From assembly GCA_965644315.1 (NCBI GenBank), contig CBFFRQ010000043.1, positions 310,001 to 374,000 of the forward strand: a stretch of DNA of 64,000 nt, read 5' to 3'. The stretch comes from Caecitellus pseudoparvulus. Taxonomy: Eukaryota; Bigyra: Bicosoecida. The notes beneath the pieces were generated by a model, which was not told the DNA's origin, searched no databases, and saw only the letters and a list, made by a program, of their open reading frames with translations. Shown here piece by piece: positions 41,701-55,034 of this stretch (the stretch's first letter is position 1; each line of letters opens with the position of its first letter). A program made the translations under genes and the position numbers.

Positions 41701-44700
41701 CCTCTGCAAAATCCCATCTTCAAGTTCCTTCATCTTGATTTTGAACTCATTTTGCTGTACGATGAGTTGCGTTTTAGTCTTCGCCAAGTCAGCACGCTCT
41801 TGCTTGACAGTCATCGCAAGCAGCTGATCTTCCAAACCGTCCTCGGTCACTGTAAAGTTCACCAGCGCCGCCTCTGCCTGGATTTCTGGAGGGTAATGCG
41901 GGTTGGACAGCTTTGTGTGCATGTACAGCTGGAAGCTGCCGTTAAACTCCAACTCCTTGTCGCCGAGCTTCAAGTACCGTCGGGTCCCACGCTTGATCGT
42001 CGAGCGCTGAATGACAGGGTTCAAGACAGCATCGACGCTCTCGCCCATGTTCTCGATAAGCACGGGTGAACCTGCCTCCAGCGCAGTTTCGAGCACTCGC
42101 AGCATGTTCTTGTTGGAGAGGCGTGTGACAACGAGTCCGGACTGCGCCTCCCGATTTCGGATCCACACAATGCCTTGCAGCTGCGGGTCAATGATTAGCG
42201 GCCAGCGCTCGGTGTTGCACACAATGGCCGCGTTCTCCACAGAAACGCTGTCGTCTGGAAGCCCTTGGCTTCGCCAGCGCGCTTTCTCTGCCTCATTTGT
42301 CATGACTGCCAGAGGCCCCGCACCCACTGTCATGGGGACCGGTGCGCCGTCTGCAGCGGTCTGCAGGAACGGGATCCACTCCTGCGAGACCAGCTGCTGA
42401 CGGAACGCCTTGGTAAAGGGACCAATGTACGATACAAAGGCACTCGCCAGAAGAACATCTCCAATCAGCAGTTCCTTGTCTGTGTTCATCTGCTGCACGC
42501 TTGCAGCCCAGCGTACATTCTCGTCAGCAAGTGCTGTGGTCAATCGATTGGCCAGGCTGAGCCTAGCCTCCCCTGACGCAACTTCATGTTCAGCAGCTTG
42601 CTTTGATGCCATGGCTTGGCTGTACTTCTCTTCAAGCCCAGCCAGTTCGGTGCTCAGCTCGTGCACCTTGGCTTGCGCAGCCTGCAGGCGGCTGTTTGCT
42701 GCTTCGAACTGCGCATTGGCAGAAGCCAATGCTTGTCTCAAAGGCTCCACCGTGACGAAGATGTCCCTAAATTTGACAATATTGATGCACCACTCACACA
42801 GCCCTGCAGCTGCCGAGTTCTTAGTCAGCAAGGTTTCGCGGTTGAAATGCTCCAGCGCCAGGTATTGGCGCACCTCCTTGAAATTCACGGCAGGGACGCC
42901 CCCCCCTTCCAGTTTCTCCTTGAACGTCAGGAGCTCTGCAAGGAGGCCTTTCACGTCAGACAGCAGACTCTTCTTGCTTTCGGCCCATGTTCGGTGCTTG
43001 TCCTGAACTTTCCCCGCGCGGTTTGTCGGCACGCTGACCTTGCTCCCGTCCACGTTTGCCAGTAAGACCATGACGGCGTAGAATACATCGTCAACACCAG
43101 GGGGGGGTTGCTGCATAGTCTTGCAGCTGGATAGGTCTTTCTCATTCAGAGTCTGCAGTGCCGCTACCGCAGCTGCGACAGCAGGCTCAGCAGCGGCAAG
43201 CTGCTCATCTGCTTCAGCTTGGGTTGCTTGAGCACTTGCCGCGATGGCAGCGGCTTCCTCGGCGATGACGTTGGCCTTGGCGGTTTCCTCCTCCACCACT
43301 GCCTTGTTTGCAGCGACAGTCGTCGCAATTTCTTCGGCGCTGCCCTTCTTTTCCTCTGCATCGGCCAAGCTGATCTTCAAGTCAGCTTCAATTACCTCAA
43401 CCGAGTCAGCGGTTTCTCGCATCTTCTCCAAACCACTCTCCAGCCGGACGATGGCGGCATCGAACTCTGCTCGTTTTCGACCAAGCAGCGTTTGGTACAG
43501 CTTGAGCAGCTCAAGGAAAGACTTAGGCGTCGTGTACACGTACCGCCTCTCGACGGCCAAGAACTCCTGTGCCGCCTCGTTGACTTTCTTGAACGAAAAC
43601 GGCAGAAACCTGGCGATCCCAGCACGCACAGCAGGAACCCCAAGGTCATCTATTCCCTGCAGGAAGCTTTCTCCGACTGAGAACAGCGCCTCTTCAGGCC
43701 AAGGCTGGAACCAGTCGATGACGGTGCAGCTGACAACTGCCGGGAACCGTTTGGCGCGGGTGCGAAAGCCTTCACCGACGGGGGAGAAGCACAGTACCAC
43801 ATGAAGGTTCTTGCAGACTTCGCTGATGAAGAACTGCCACACCGTCTTGGCATCGGGGACGAGCCCTGCCGCTTTCACCCTCGTCGTCAAGCTGTTGATG
43901 ATCTCATCCTTTTCGTCGTCAGCAAAGAGGTCTGGGATATTGCCCGAAGCCAACAAGTCATTGAGGAGCACCATGAAGCGCTCGTTCGCAATCTGCGAGT
44001 CTGTGAAGAGAAACGTGACGCCTTCATCTTTGACGCCGCTCAGTTTGTACATGGCCTTGAGATCCTCCCTAAAATCTGACATGCCGTACGTGCCGGAAAT
44101 GACGATTGTGCTCACACGGAATCCACAAATGAAGGATGCCAGGCGCGCCAGGGACTGCTTGCCGCTGCCTCCAACTCCAACCAACAAGGCATGCCCTGAG
44201 GGGTTGTTGATGATGCGTGCGATGCGACACACATGCCGCATTGCATCTGCGAAGAGCACCAAATTCATCACTGCGTTAGTTTCGTTGTACTCCTTGAGGG
44301 CATCGTTCAAGATTCCATTCAAGGTGCCCAGGTCCTTCACTTGGTCGTAGCACTTTTCGTCCACGCTCTCAGCAAAGTGACAGAAAATCAGTGGCTCTGG
44401 GTTTGACGCAGCAAAGAAGTTGGCGAAGGTGCTGGAGAAGTCACTCAGTCGCTTCTTACTCTGCGCGAAAGCCAGCTGCTGGTACTTCCCGATGTGCTCG
44501 CGGGACACTAGTCGGTCACCGTACACCCGCTCGGATTCATGCAACCAAAGTGAGGCAAACTTGGCGGGGCACTCAAACTGGTCCGGTTGGGCCATGAGCA
44601 GCCCTTGAAAGACGTTGGAGAGATGTCGGATGTTGAACTCGTAGTGAAAGTTTGCGGCAGACTTCCTGAACGTTGAAGAGACAGCACTATGCAGCTGCAA

Positions 44701-47700
44701 CGCAGCATTGAGGATGTTGCCGCAGAGCCCCTGCACATCTTCAGGAAAGTGCTGCAGGTGGCCTTGCAGGAAGGTGCTGTAGATGGTGTACAGTGATGCT
44801 GGGCCTGGGAAGCCTACGGCGAACGTGAAGAAGTGCCGCTGGAGGCGTGGGTTGATGAGGAAGGACCCTGCCGTCGGATTCATGGCGGCGATGTACTGCG
44901 TGTCGGAAATGTGCTTCGCCAGCAACTTTGCCTTGTCGTACCAATGTCCATAGTCCATGTGCTGCCTCACCAGGGCTATGGCTGATTGGGTGTTGTACGG
45001 GTCCACTTCTGGCAAGTTCAGGTCATCCACGAAGTACACGAGCTTGCCGAAGCCGGGGGGGCCGTAGTTCGTCCCAGCCTTCTTCTCCAGAGGAGCCTCC
45101 AGGGCAACTTGCAGGTTGTCGGCGTCAGTGAAGAAGTTGAAGTTCACTACGGCTGCTGACCGCTCAGACTGGTCTTGCCGCTGCAGCATTCCTTGAATCA
45201 ACTGAGTCTTGCCGCACCCTGCTGGCCCCACCAGCATGCAAGGGTGCCCTGCCGCAACCAACAAGGACAGCCAGAAGTCGATGGAGACCGTTTGTGGTGT
45301 TGGCACTGTCAGATCTGTCATGAGCTGGGAACTGGAGTCAAACTTCACACTCTGGAACAGGGGGGAATCCTCCCACTTGTCAAACTTGAGCTCATCGAGG
45401 TCCAAGTAGTAGTCGAACACGGTCTCACGCGACGGCATGCGGACGGCACGGAAGGCGCCCTTCCACCACTCACTGAAGATCACGCGGTAGTCTTCACTGT
45501 CTTTCTCAGACAGTGTGGATCCAAAGGCCCACACACCAGAGAATACCACCAGCGTCTCGAGCAGCTCACGTGCATCAGCCTCATTGTCACCCATGGCATC
45601 CAGGCGTGAGAGCACGTCGTCAGTGAGCAAGGCACTGAGCAAGCGCAGGAGGTTCCCAACGAGCGAGGAATCCTCGACTTGCACCAGTGGCTTGCAAGAC
45701 TTCTTCAAGAAGAGGAGGGCGTCTGCACAGTACCCATCAAAGAGCTCCTTGAGCTGTCCCCGATGGCGCTCTTGCATGCCAGTTTGTGCGGCGAGCCAGG
45801 AAGCAAGCAACGACTTCCACTGAGATCCAGTGTCCGTGGAGATGTAGAGGATGCCGGCCCTTGACACAGTCGCTGGCGAGGCATACACAAGGTCCCTAAT
45901 CTCGAAAATCATGCGCATGTGCTCTTTAAGTGGAATACGCTCGTTTGAAGCTAGGGTCAGCATTTTGTTGTCGTCCATGACAGAGTTCATGCTCTCAATC
46001 CAGTTGGCGTCCAGGTCCCCATCCAGTACAATCCACTTGGGATCCTCATTGGGCTCTTTGCCGAGGTCGCGCATGATGCAAGAGAGCAACCCGTCTTTCC
46101 ACTCTCTCGTTGCCGGGTGCACATATCCGTACAGCTCAGCAGGTGCGACTGCCTTCGGGTTCAAATCCACAAACTTTGTCTTCATGCCCAAGCGTGTGCG
46201 TGCACCTGCAAGTGTCCTCCAGCAAGTGCTCTTCCCAGCTGCAGGAGGGCCCATGACAAAAGTGCAGTGCCGAATCGCAATGAGCTCTTCCAGTTGCACA
46301 ACTTTCAGGCGAAACTGGGGCTCCGGATCCAGGCCCAAGTCATTGCAGGTTTCCGTGACAGCCGTCTCCAAAGATTCATCTACCTTTCGAGGGGGGTTGA
46401 TCGCTGGGAAAAGATCCCCCAGCAAACCGAAGAACACTTCTTCGTCTGCCTGGACGATCTTGGGCGTGTTGAAGTCCCTCAGAGCACGCATGAGCAAGTG
46501 CTGCTCGGGCAGGTCCGGCTCAGCACGCTTGAAGCCGCCGGCCACAACCAGCACCGACTTCACTGCACGCAACCCCCAGTCATAGTGCAGCTGCTTTGAT
46601 AGGAGTTCTCGCAGCAAGGAGTACAGGCCGTAGAACTTTGAAGCGAGAACCTTCGCCTCTTCAAAACCCTCAGCCATGAGCATGTTCTCGCAGATGAGCA
46701 CCAAGTCAGGCACCATGACGGTGATGGGTCTGAACAAAGCCTTCAATCCTTCAGGTAGCTCTGATCTCCCCAGGTAGCCCGGGTTCATAGTAATGAATGC
46801 CCCAGCCGACCATACCAACGACACCGTTTCACCCTCGATGGTAACATCCTTGCGCCGGGCACGAATTCCGTCACACACCGCCTTGAACTGCACAGAGCAC
46901 ACAGAGAGCACAGCGGGGATCAGCCTGTTGAACTCATCAAAGCACCCCCATGACCCAGAGGCAGCCAGCCCCTTGAAGATATTGCCGAGTGTTCGGTAGT
47001 CCATCTCAGGGGAGCAGTTCACGACGTAGCAAACAATGCCCAACGCTGAAGCTAGGTCTTTTGTTGTTTCAGTCTTGCCGGTCCCAGCAGGGCCTGCAGG
47101 CGCGCAGCCCATGCACAAGTTGAGCGCTTGCGTCGCGGTGACGTAGATTCTATCCGTCAGCGGAGTGATCACAAGTCGACCTCCATTCCCGAGGTACTCG
47201 TACATGTACGGGAACTGGGCGTCTGCGACAGTGATGGTTGCTTCCCCCTCAATGCAGCGTTGCTTGAGCTGGGACTGCCACTGGAAGGCCTTCTTCTCTC
47301 TCACCCCATCCATGATGAGCTTGCCCACCACGTCGCGAGAGTGCGCATCCATGGTGATCATGTTCATGACCCTGCGGCGGTCTCCCTTGCTCAGCTTCGT
47401 CCGCGTCAACGTGATGAGGTCTTTCAATTGCTGAATGATGGCTTCGTGGTGATGGGACATGGCCTTGCTGTCCCCCGCTTCCAAAGCATCGAATGCCACT
47501 TCAGTCTCAGCCACGTACTGTGTGCCAGCCAACAGCAAGGCAATCTGGGAGGCATCCTCTGCCTCTTCATCGTATGACCGGCGCTGCATGAGCCACTCGA
47601 TGCGCTCTTGGTGGCCCATACGAACTTTGGAAGCCTCGTACATCAGCCTCAGCGCCTTGCGCTGTGCGTCCAACACCGTCTGCAAGTACACTTCCGGCTT

Positions 47701-50700
47701 GCCGTCGAGACGGGGCGGACTGGCAAACGCAGCATCTTCCTTCCCCATCGCAGATACCCAACGCGTCGCGACTGGCCGCCCGCCCCCTGGTGCGTCCTGG
47801 AGCTCAAGGGATGCCGTGGCGAGGAACACCTTCGTGATGTGCTTCATGATCTTCCGGGGCGAGGAGCCGTTGGAAAGGATGTCGAGAAGGTCGGCATTAG
47901 ACACGAAGTAGAACCTGGGGAAAACTACCCGCTTTGCAGCAAGGAAGTCATCTAGCGCCTTCTGGCACGAGTCCAGTGTTGTCTTCATGTCCTCCAATTG
48001 AGCCGGCAGCCCAGCCTTGTTGCAGGCAGCTTTGACGTTCTTGGTTGCCCAAGCAGCTTGGAGGATGTCCTTCACTGCCGCATCGACCACCGCAAAGCGC
48101 TCAGCGTCTTCAGGCAGCTCACGCTTGACTTCCTCTGATGCCATGAAAAGCGGCTCCAGGTACGACCACGTGCGCTGAATCTCAGCGAGGATGAGCATTA
48201 CGTCGGAGACATTCCCCAGCCCAGATTTCCATGACATGATGCTGTCAAAGAAAGTTTGCACAAAACGCGAGGACGCCATGCCCTGCACTGCCAGCTGGTC
48301 GTTTTCTAGGGCCTCGAAGTCCTCCTCTGTCATTTTTAACAGCATGATGCTCGAGCCTTCTTTGTATGGTTCGCCCACAAACTCTGCAGTCTGCCAGAAG
48401 TCTTCCAGGCGCGCGAGCGTCTCTTCCATTTTCTCTTCCTTGAGGGCTTGGTCGCAGATTTCCTCAACTTGGTCTTTATGCATGTGCATCTCAAGGGAGA
48501 TGAGGGCACCCAGGCTCATGTCGGGGTCCTCATGGGGCGGCCGAAAGGTCTTGTGGGTCGCAGCCATGAGTGCTTGCCAATGGCGTGGGCGCATGGACTT
48601 GTGCCGAAGCATGGCCATTAAGGGGCAGGTCATCAGAAAGTCCTGAAGCTTCTTGATGAGCCCTTTGTAGAGGCCTGTGGGGCGGGTGCGCTTGTTTGCG
48701 CTCTCCTTGACTTGTTTTAGGAGCTGCTTGGCTCCCTCCTCCATAGCATCCGTGTCCAGCTCTCTCCACAGCATGGACTTTTGACCATCGATGTACGCTG
48801 AAATGTCATCATTCAAGCTCCACAGCTTGGCTGCTACCTGCATGTCCGCCTCAACTTCAGCAGTGCGCATCTGTGCCTCAGATGTGAGCTGGGGGTACTC
48901 GAAGGTGGTCGCTAGGTGCTGCATGCGGGCCAGCATCTTCACGTGCACCGCGTGCGCCGATCTGGCGTCCTCTAGAGCTTGAGCAGCAGCCTCGGTGTCG
49001 CCGTCCAGCTCCCAGTAGGCATGCCCTCGGCAGCTTCTCTGGTACTTCTCTGTCATGTGCCCAAAATCTTCAACCTGCTGCCTGGTGGACTGCCCGTGCT
49101 GCTTCACGAGAGGTGCAATGGCAACGCGGCAGATTGGAGCCTGTCGCTTGGCCGCAGCCCAGGTGTCCTCGCCAATGCTCAATGCTTTCTGCAGCTTCTC
49201 TAGATCTTTTGCTTTCGCAGCACCGCGGTCCTCCAGAAGACGGATGGCTGAGCGCACTCGAGATGCTCTCAGGGCCTCCCTTGCGCTGTGCTTAGACACA
49301 TCAGCAAGGTGGTTCTTCACTGCAAGCAGCGTATCCAGAGCATCAGCAGGAACCTTTCGGTTAAGCCCATCCAAGGTGGCTTTCGAGAAGGAGTTCAGCG
49401 TGCGGATTTCCTCTCTCAAAGACTCCATGAACAGAGCCCCAGACAGTTCGTGAGCGTCAGGGGCGGCATCCCCTGCTGCAGACAGCTCAAACTCCAGTGG
49501 CATGCCTCCAAGGATGCCCGCGTCCCCACCAAACGTTCCGCCGAAACGCACCAGAAGGGAGTGCAGCCCAGGATTTAGAGCACGGTACTCAACTGTGTAC
49601 CGGCCGTCACCGTGATCCGTGACGTTAGGCACAATGTCCCGAAGGCCTGGAGCCTCTTTGCCTCTCTGCTCCAAGTTCAGCAAGCGGGTCAGCTCACTTG
49701 CACCGCCAGCCACAATGGTCACGGCGAATTCATCCCCTCCCGTTGTCCTCCACTTCCCAGCACGGTCGATAGCCTGAATGTAGAATGTCAACAGGGACCC
49801 AGCGTCCGAGCCCGAGAGCAGGCCTGGCCCGAAAGCGACACACTGGCATCCGTCCGTAACGTTGAAGAAGGCAAACTGGGCTGACGTAATGGAAAGAGTA
49901 TCTCCAATTGCAAACACTCGAATATCCACTGGTCCTGGACCAATGCCTTCAAAAGAAGGTGCTTCAACGACGACAGCTTCAGGTGACGTGGCCGAGCCTG
50001 TGCTGTCCACAAAGCGCCGCCCGCCTTCCTCGATGAAGCGTGCGGTGATGACTTGGCCGGTGTGGAACCCCATACCACTCAAACACACCTGAGCACCCCC
50101 AGTGATAGCCGCGATCTTAGGCTCAACCTCCAGCACGGCGTACGGCGGGCCCACAAGCATGCCCACATTGAGGAGGCTCTCACTGCCTAGCCAGCGGTTG
50201 CTCCATCCCCCACAGACGAGCAGCTTTCGCTGCGCAGCAAGGTACACCATGGCAGCGTCGGCCCTGGCAAGAGGGGGAGATCCCGAATCCAGGAGGATTG
50301 GCTGCACGGTTGCCTCACCGGGATGAATGACCAGAGCATCGTTCAAGAAAGCTCCGTTCGTCCTGGCTACCATGCAAGCTGCGATGCTGCGGCTGCCTGC
50401 CGACCCCGCCGCCAGGTGGGAATCTTCAGGATCATCCATCCCCTCAACGCCGTCATCAGTTGCTGGTCCTCCAGATCCGCCAAAGACGAACACAAGTGAG
50501 TGTGGGACAGCTGGCACAGACACTGCACACGCATTCCACCGTGCCCAGCCAAGGCTGCACTTGAGGGAGGTCCACTCAGCTTTCCCCGTATCGAAGACCC
50601 AGACATCGTTGAACCTCTGTGTGGCACTCCACCCACCTCCCATGACAAGGTTCGCCCCCGCTGTGGCGAGAAAGTGGCCTGACCGTGGCGCAGGTGCTGC

Positions 50701-51655
50701 GCTGCCTGCCCCAGTCTCGATTGCCCGCCATGTGCCTGAACTCGCGTTGAAAGCGTGTAAATCCGCGAAATCTCGACGCTGAAACCCTGATCCTCCATAT
50801 CCACCAAAAAGGTAAACCTCCCCGTTCATCTCCGCCATTGCATGCCCCCCTCGTGGGCATGGCGTTGTACCCTCTTTGCCCTCAGCGCTTGCCTCAGGGT
50901 GCGGGCTGATGCCAAAGTCAGTGAAGTATGCCTCGTCGGCCACACCCATGCCGCTCAAGAGTGGCTCGTCTCCACTCGCGTTGTGAATCTTGAAGTCAGG
51001 TGCTCCGCGCGGAGTGTCCCCCATGGCATGATCCCGCCGTGCCCATGTCCAAGTGTCTGGGTCAAGGACCCACGTATCGTTGAGCTTCGAGGTGGGACTT
51101 CGGAAGCCTCCGAAAATCATCACGCTGCCATTTGACAATGTGACTGCAGCATGCTTGTACCTTGCTGGGGGAGATGGGCTGCCCTCCACAGCCCCAACCT
51201 CGGTCCACGCTGCTCCACCTGTGCACACAGCGCCCCGGACACAGCTCATGAAGTTTCAACACGCGGAGCAAGCGGCAGAGGCTTACGAACCTGTGGCTGA
51301 GCGTATGAACACCGCGCCATTCGGGGATGGCTTTCCACCCTTGACTCCGACCCCTGTCAATACAAAAAAGCGAATGCGCACCTGCTTTGACTCGCGATTA
51401 CGAGTAGGACGAATTGACACGTGCCGCACACACCACCAATGAGAACCAAGTTCGAACCTGCAGCAGACACAGTGTGTCCTGACAGCTTGAACGGCAAGGA
51501 AGTGTCCGTGGCATGCTCCCACTCGGTAGGAATGAGCTCCTGCACAGTGCCAAGCCGGAAGGAAATGCGCAAGTGCCAAAACGCACCGCCGTTGCTCAAA
51601 AGCACAGCACGCAGCTCTACGTGCAGCTTGCCCCTGAGCCTCCCTCACGTACCAT
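38728..51655 (-). CDS. Outer-arm axonemal dynein heavy chain, Kelch-headed alpha type
   Basis: Proposed exons are 51655-51653 (ATG only), 51539-51434, 51353-51291 and 51218-38728, giving 4220 residues; all phases agree. The head is a Kelch propeller (SGHTVSAAGSNLVLIGG, YKHAAVTLSNGSVMIFGGF, RSGHFLATAGANLVMGGG), then a filamin/Ig-like region (DHGDGRYTVEYRAL), as in Chlamydomonas outer-arm alpha chain. The tail and linker lead to the motor: P-loops GPAGTGKT (AAA1, ~1434), GPPAAGKS (AAA2, ~1716), GPAGCGKT (AAA3, ~2055) and GVGGSGKQ (AAA4, ~2405). The coiled-coil stalk with microtubule-binding tip spans ~2660-2950. A Ser/Asp/Gly-rich insertion sits near 3350-3400. The C-terminus ends WILAGVAVVMQLDE. 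The first exon could extend upstream, since its frame is open to ~51823. The motor drives ciliary beating. Confidence 0.93.
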
Positions 51656-52130
51656 GCTCCAAAGGGCTCGACAAATATCGAGCCTGCCTTTTGGCACACC
51701 CGGCCTCGCAAAGATATGGCAGCCGGCTTTGGGCAAGCCAAGCAAGCCCAGCAGCCACGTTTCGAGGTCACAGCCAGACGTTGAGCAAAGCCGTCGAGCA
51801 CTGAGCTGGAAGCAGTGCAGCACTGTGACGGTGGCCCGCCATCAGAGAGACCTCTAAGAAAGTGTTTGTATCATCCAATAGTTGCAGTGGAGGGTTCTTC
51901 GGAGCACCCGTCCCCCCCGCGTCACGCAGTCCATTCCGCGCACCAATGCCCAGCCAGCAAATCCCCCGTCCCATGACCCACCAGCTCAGGAAGCAGTCCG
52001 GAAGCCAAGTTTGGTGGAGGAGGCATCATATGCATTTTGTCCTTTGGTGCACCGGTGCACTTTCGACCGCCCCCTGACTCAATCGCGGAGGCTCACACGT
52101 GAAACGCGATTGAGCGGAAATTGATTTGTT
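51656..52130. promoter_or_regulatory. Divergent promoter region of dynein and SSU72
   Basis: About 475 bp separate the divergent starts. A minus-strand frame open to 51823 could contribute extra N-terminal dynein residues. Nothing else is recognisable. Confidence 0.45.
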
Positions 52131-52874
52131 ATGGCGTCGGAGAGCAAGCGCACAAAGCGCTCCAAGGACGCCCTGCAGTTCATGGTTGTGTGTGCATGCA
52201 ACATGAATCGTAGCATGGCGGCCCATAAGGCCCTGGCAGCAGATGGCTTTGCAGTGGACTCGTCTGGGACGGCGAGGCAGGTCAAGCTGCCAGCACCGAC
52301 TGGAGCCTTGACGTGCCCATTCGGCACGCCCTATCAGAGCATCTTGGACAAAGTGCACAAGCAAGGCACCACGACTGTTCAATGGTACAAGACTAGGAAG
52401 CTCCTGTCCATGTTGGAGCGCAATGTTGGTATCAAGGCTGCCCCGGTCCGGTGGCAAGAGCTCTCAGCAAGTGAGCTGGCAGAGGTGGACGTCGCCATCA
52501 CCTTCGAAGAGCGCGTCTTCGATGCGCTTAATGAAGACGTGGCGAGCCGACTAAGCACGTCCTGCTCCAGGCCTTTGCATGTTGTCAACCTGGAAACACG
52601 GGATGACCCGTCTGCTGCTCAGGTTGGTGCAAAGTATGCGTTGGAGTTTGCACGTTCTTTGTGCAAAGAGGTTGATGAGTCAGTCGCCTTGAAAGGCCTG
52701 CCGCTGTCGAGCACTGAGGCAGAGCTGTCGTGTGATGGGAGGTTTGAAGACGCTGAGCGCGTCAACTTTGCGACCGTGGTGGGCGAAGTGCTGCCAGGCG
52801 TCGTGGACGACCTGCTGGACCGCGTGATGGAGAAAGGCTGCATGGTGCCTCTGCATGCACACCACTTGTTATAG
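52131..52874 (+). CDS. SSU72: SSU72-type RNA polymerase II CTD phosphatase
   Basis: A single exon encodes 247 residues. The catalytic C-x5-R loop is VVCACNMNRSMAAH (Cys21, Arg27), followed by GTARQVKLPAP and the conserved segment DVAITFEERVFDALNEDV, all diagnostic for Ssu72. The ending (VVNLETRDDPSAAQVGAKYA and the helical C-terminus) also fits. Ssu72 removes phosphate from Ser5/Ser7 of the Pol II C-terminal repeats and works in 3'-end processing and termination. The protein is about 50 residues longer than the ~195-residue human and yeast proteins, mostly from an insertion before the final helix (about residues 180-210). The ATG is the first in frame and close to the conserved core. Confidence 0.95.
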   Translation: MASESKRTKRSKDALQFMVVCACNMNRSMAAHKALAADGFAVDSSGTARQVKLPAPTGALTCPFGTPYQSILDKVHKQGTTTVQWYKTRKLLSMLERNVGIKAAPVRWQELSASELAEVDVAITFEERVFDALNEDVASRLSTSCSRPLHVVNLETRDDPSAAQVGAKYALEFARSLCKEVDESVALKGLPLSSTEAELSCDGRFEDAERVNFATVVGEVLPGVVDDLLDRVMEKGCMVPLHAHHLL

Positions 52875-53072
52875 ACTTTGCCTTGCCAAGGCCTTGGCTG
52901 GCCGGCGTCACACCGCTGTGGCATTGGCTGTTGAGCAGAGACACACTCATGCCACATCGCAAACCACGGGCCAGGTCTCAGATTGCACGTGAACGTCTGA
53001 AGACTTGAACAGCACCCCTTGTATACATCTTGTGCTGGCTGAATTCACCCCTCCCCGCACAGCTTGAGCTTC

Positions 53073-54616
53073 ATGGCTGCAGCACGGCCGACTCACCAGT
53101 CGGCGGCAGCCCCTGCGCCAGCTGTCCCTCCAAGTGAAGGCGTCCCTACCAGCCACAGCAGCGCGGCACATGCTGCAGCTGCGGCACCCACTGATGGAGA
53201 AGATTGGCGAGCAAAACTTGTCCTTCCTCAGCGGGACACCCGCGTCAAGACAGAGGTGAGGCGGCACCGACAATGGCGAGGGCGGTCTGAGGTGCACTGC
53301 AGCTGTCCCGCTGCTCCTGCAGGACGTCACGCTCACAAAAGGCAATGACTTCGAGGACTACTTCTTGCAAGAAGAGCTCTTGATGGGCATTTTCGAGAAG
53401 GGCTTCGAGAAGCCGTCCCCCATCCAAGAGGAGGCAATTCCCATGGCACTGGCGGGCCGAAACATTCTTGCCCGGGGTGCGTGAAACGCGGGCTCCTGGC
53501 AGTCGGCGTAGTCTAGCACTCGTGGCCGCCCCCCGCCGCGCCCTGCGCAGCCAAGAACGGCACTGGCAAAACTGCAGCTTTCTGCATCCCTGTCCTGGAA
53601 AAGATTCAGGTTGGCGAGCCGCACATCCAAGGTGAGCAGTCTCCGTGTCAGTAGCGCTTGCGCTGGTGCAGGACATACCTTCCCCGCCCTCCCGCCACCA
53701 CCCAGCCCTCATCCTGCTTCCCACCCGGGAGCTGGCTCTCCAAACCAGCGCCGTGCTCAAGGAGCTCAGCAAGCATATGGGAGTGGAAGTCATGGTGACG
53801 ACAGGTGGCACGCGCCTGCAGGACGACATCCTCCGCTTGCGCCGGACGGTGCACATCCTGGTGGGGACGCCGGGGCGCATCTGTGACCTATCGGACCGCC
53901 GTCTCGCCAAGCTGGACAAGTGTGGCATGGCAGTGTTCGACGAAGCTGACAAGCTGCTGTCCCCTGAGTTCGAAGAGGGGACGGCGAAGCTCCTGAGCAT
54001 GTGTGACTCGCCACAGATCCTCCTCTTCTCTGCGACATTCCCTGTCACTGTGAAGAAGTTCAAGGACAAGCACATTAGCAACCCAGTTGAGATCAACCTT
54101 ATGGATGACCTCACCCTGAAGGGCATCACGCAGTACTACGCATTCGTAGAGGAGAGGCAGAAGGTGCACTGTTTGTACACGCTCTTCAGCAAGCTGGAAA
54201 TCAACCAGAGCATTATTTTCTGCAACTCTGTCAACCGCGTGGAGTTGCTCGCCAAGAAAATCACCAAGCTTGGCTACTCCTGCTTCTACATCCACGCTCG
54301 CATGGAGCAGAAGGACCGCAACCGGGTGTTCCACGAGTTCCGCCAAGGCTCAGCGCGCCACCTCGTGTGCACTGACTTGTTCACGCGAGGCATTGACATC
54401 CCCAACGTCAATGTCGTCATCAACTTCGACTTCCCGCGCCACTCAGAGACTTACCTCCACCGCATTGGGCGCTCTGGGCGCTTCGGTCATCTTGGACTGG
54501 CCATCAACCTCGTAACCTACGACGACCGCCACAACTTGTACCGCATCGAGCAAGAACTTGCCACAGAGATCAAGCCCATCCCGGTGACCATTGACCGCAA
54601 CTTGTACTGCAAGTGA
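53073..54616 (+). CDS. DHH1: DEAD-box RNA helicase Dhh1/DDX6
   Basis: Four exons (53073-53255, 53323-53476, 53551-53631, 53706-54616) encode 442 residues. The helicase represses translation and promotes decapping in P-bodies. After an Ala/Pro-rich leader the family-specific [20 protein letters not shown] and [14 protein letters not shown] (Q motif) appear. They are followed by AKNGTGKT (I), PTREL (Ia), TPGR (Ib), DEAD (II), SAT (III), the [17 protein letters not shown] segment, RGIDIP (V) and [13 protein letters not shown] (VI). All three introns (67, 74, 74 nt) fall in the N-terminal third and are confirmed by uninterrupted homology across them; the second splits the ARAKNGTGK motif and the third joins HIQ to [10 protein letters not shown]. 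Donors are GTGAGG, GTGCGT and GTGAGC. Confidence 0.97.
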
Positions 54617-55034
54617 TGCCTCCCCCCATACCTCCCCGCGTTCAGTTCACTTTTCTGTTTTGGTTGCCTCTGTGGCTGCCTGCGTGCTTCCCACTTATTC
54701 GCGACAGCATCGCACCACTTCCTCAAGTCCCACCCCGGCCTTCCGTGCACTTCTTTGCTCGGCGCTTGGCGCCGGCCAGAGAACTGCCGGTACGCGCGGG
54801 CATGTACCTCCCCCCTTCGCCTCCTCCTGCCTCCTGTTCACCAGGCTGCTTTGCCGCGCCCCGTCCCCCCTCCCCCCCTCTCCCCTGCGTGTCAATGCAA
54901 GCATGGCAGTTTCTTGAACATATCCAGCTATTCACTGTTCTTCCCACCAAGCCCTGCCCACAACCTAGCCTGCCACCAAAGCGACACACACACGAAGCAC
55001 CGACCGTTGAGGCCGCTACTGCTTGCCCTTCGCC
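54617..55034. other. Intergenic, pyrimidine-rich spacer
   Basis: The 418 bp between DHH1 and CKS1 are rich in C and T on the plus strand, including long CCCC/CTCC tracts near 54860-54890. No gene is visible; 3' UTR and promoter functions are likely. Confidence 0.5.

Noticed and set aside
51617-51823. In-frame upstream extension of dynein exon 1
   Set aside because: The sequence before the proposed ATG does not resemble a Kelch blade or any dynein head, so I treated it as 5' UTR, though it cannot be excluded.
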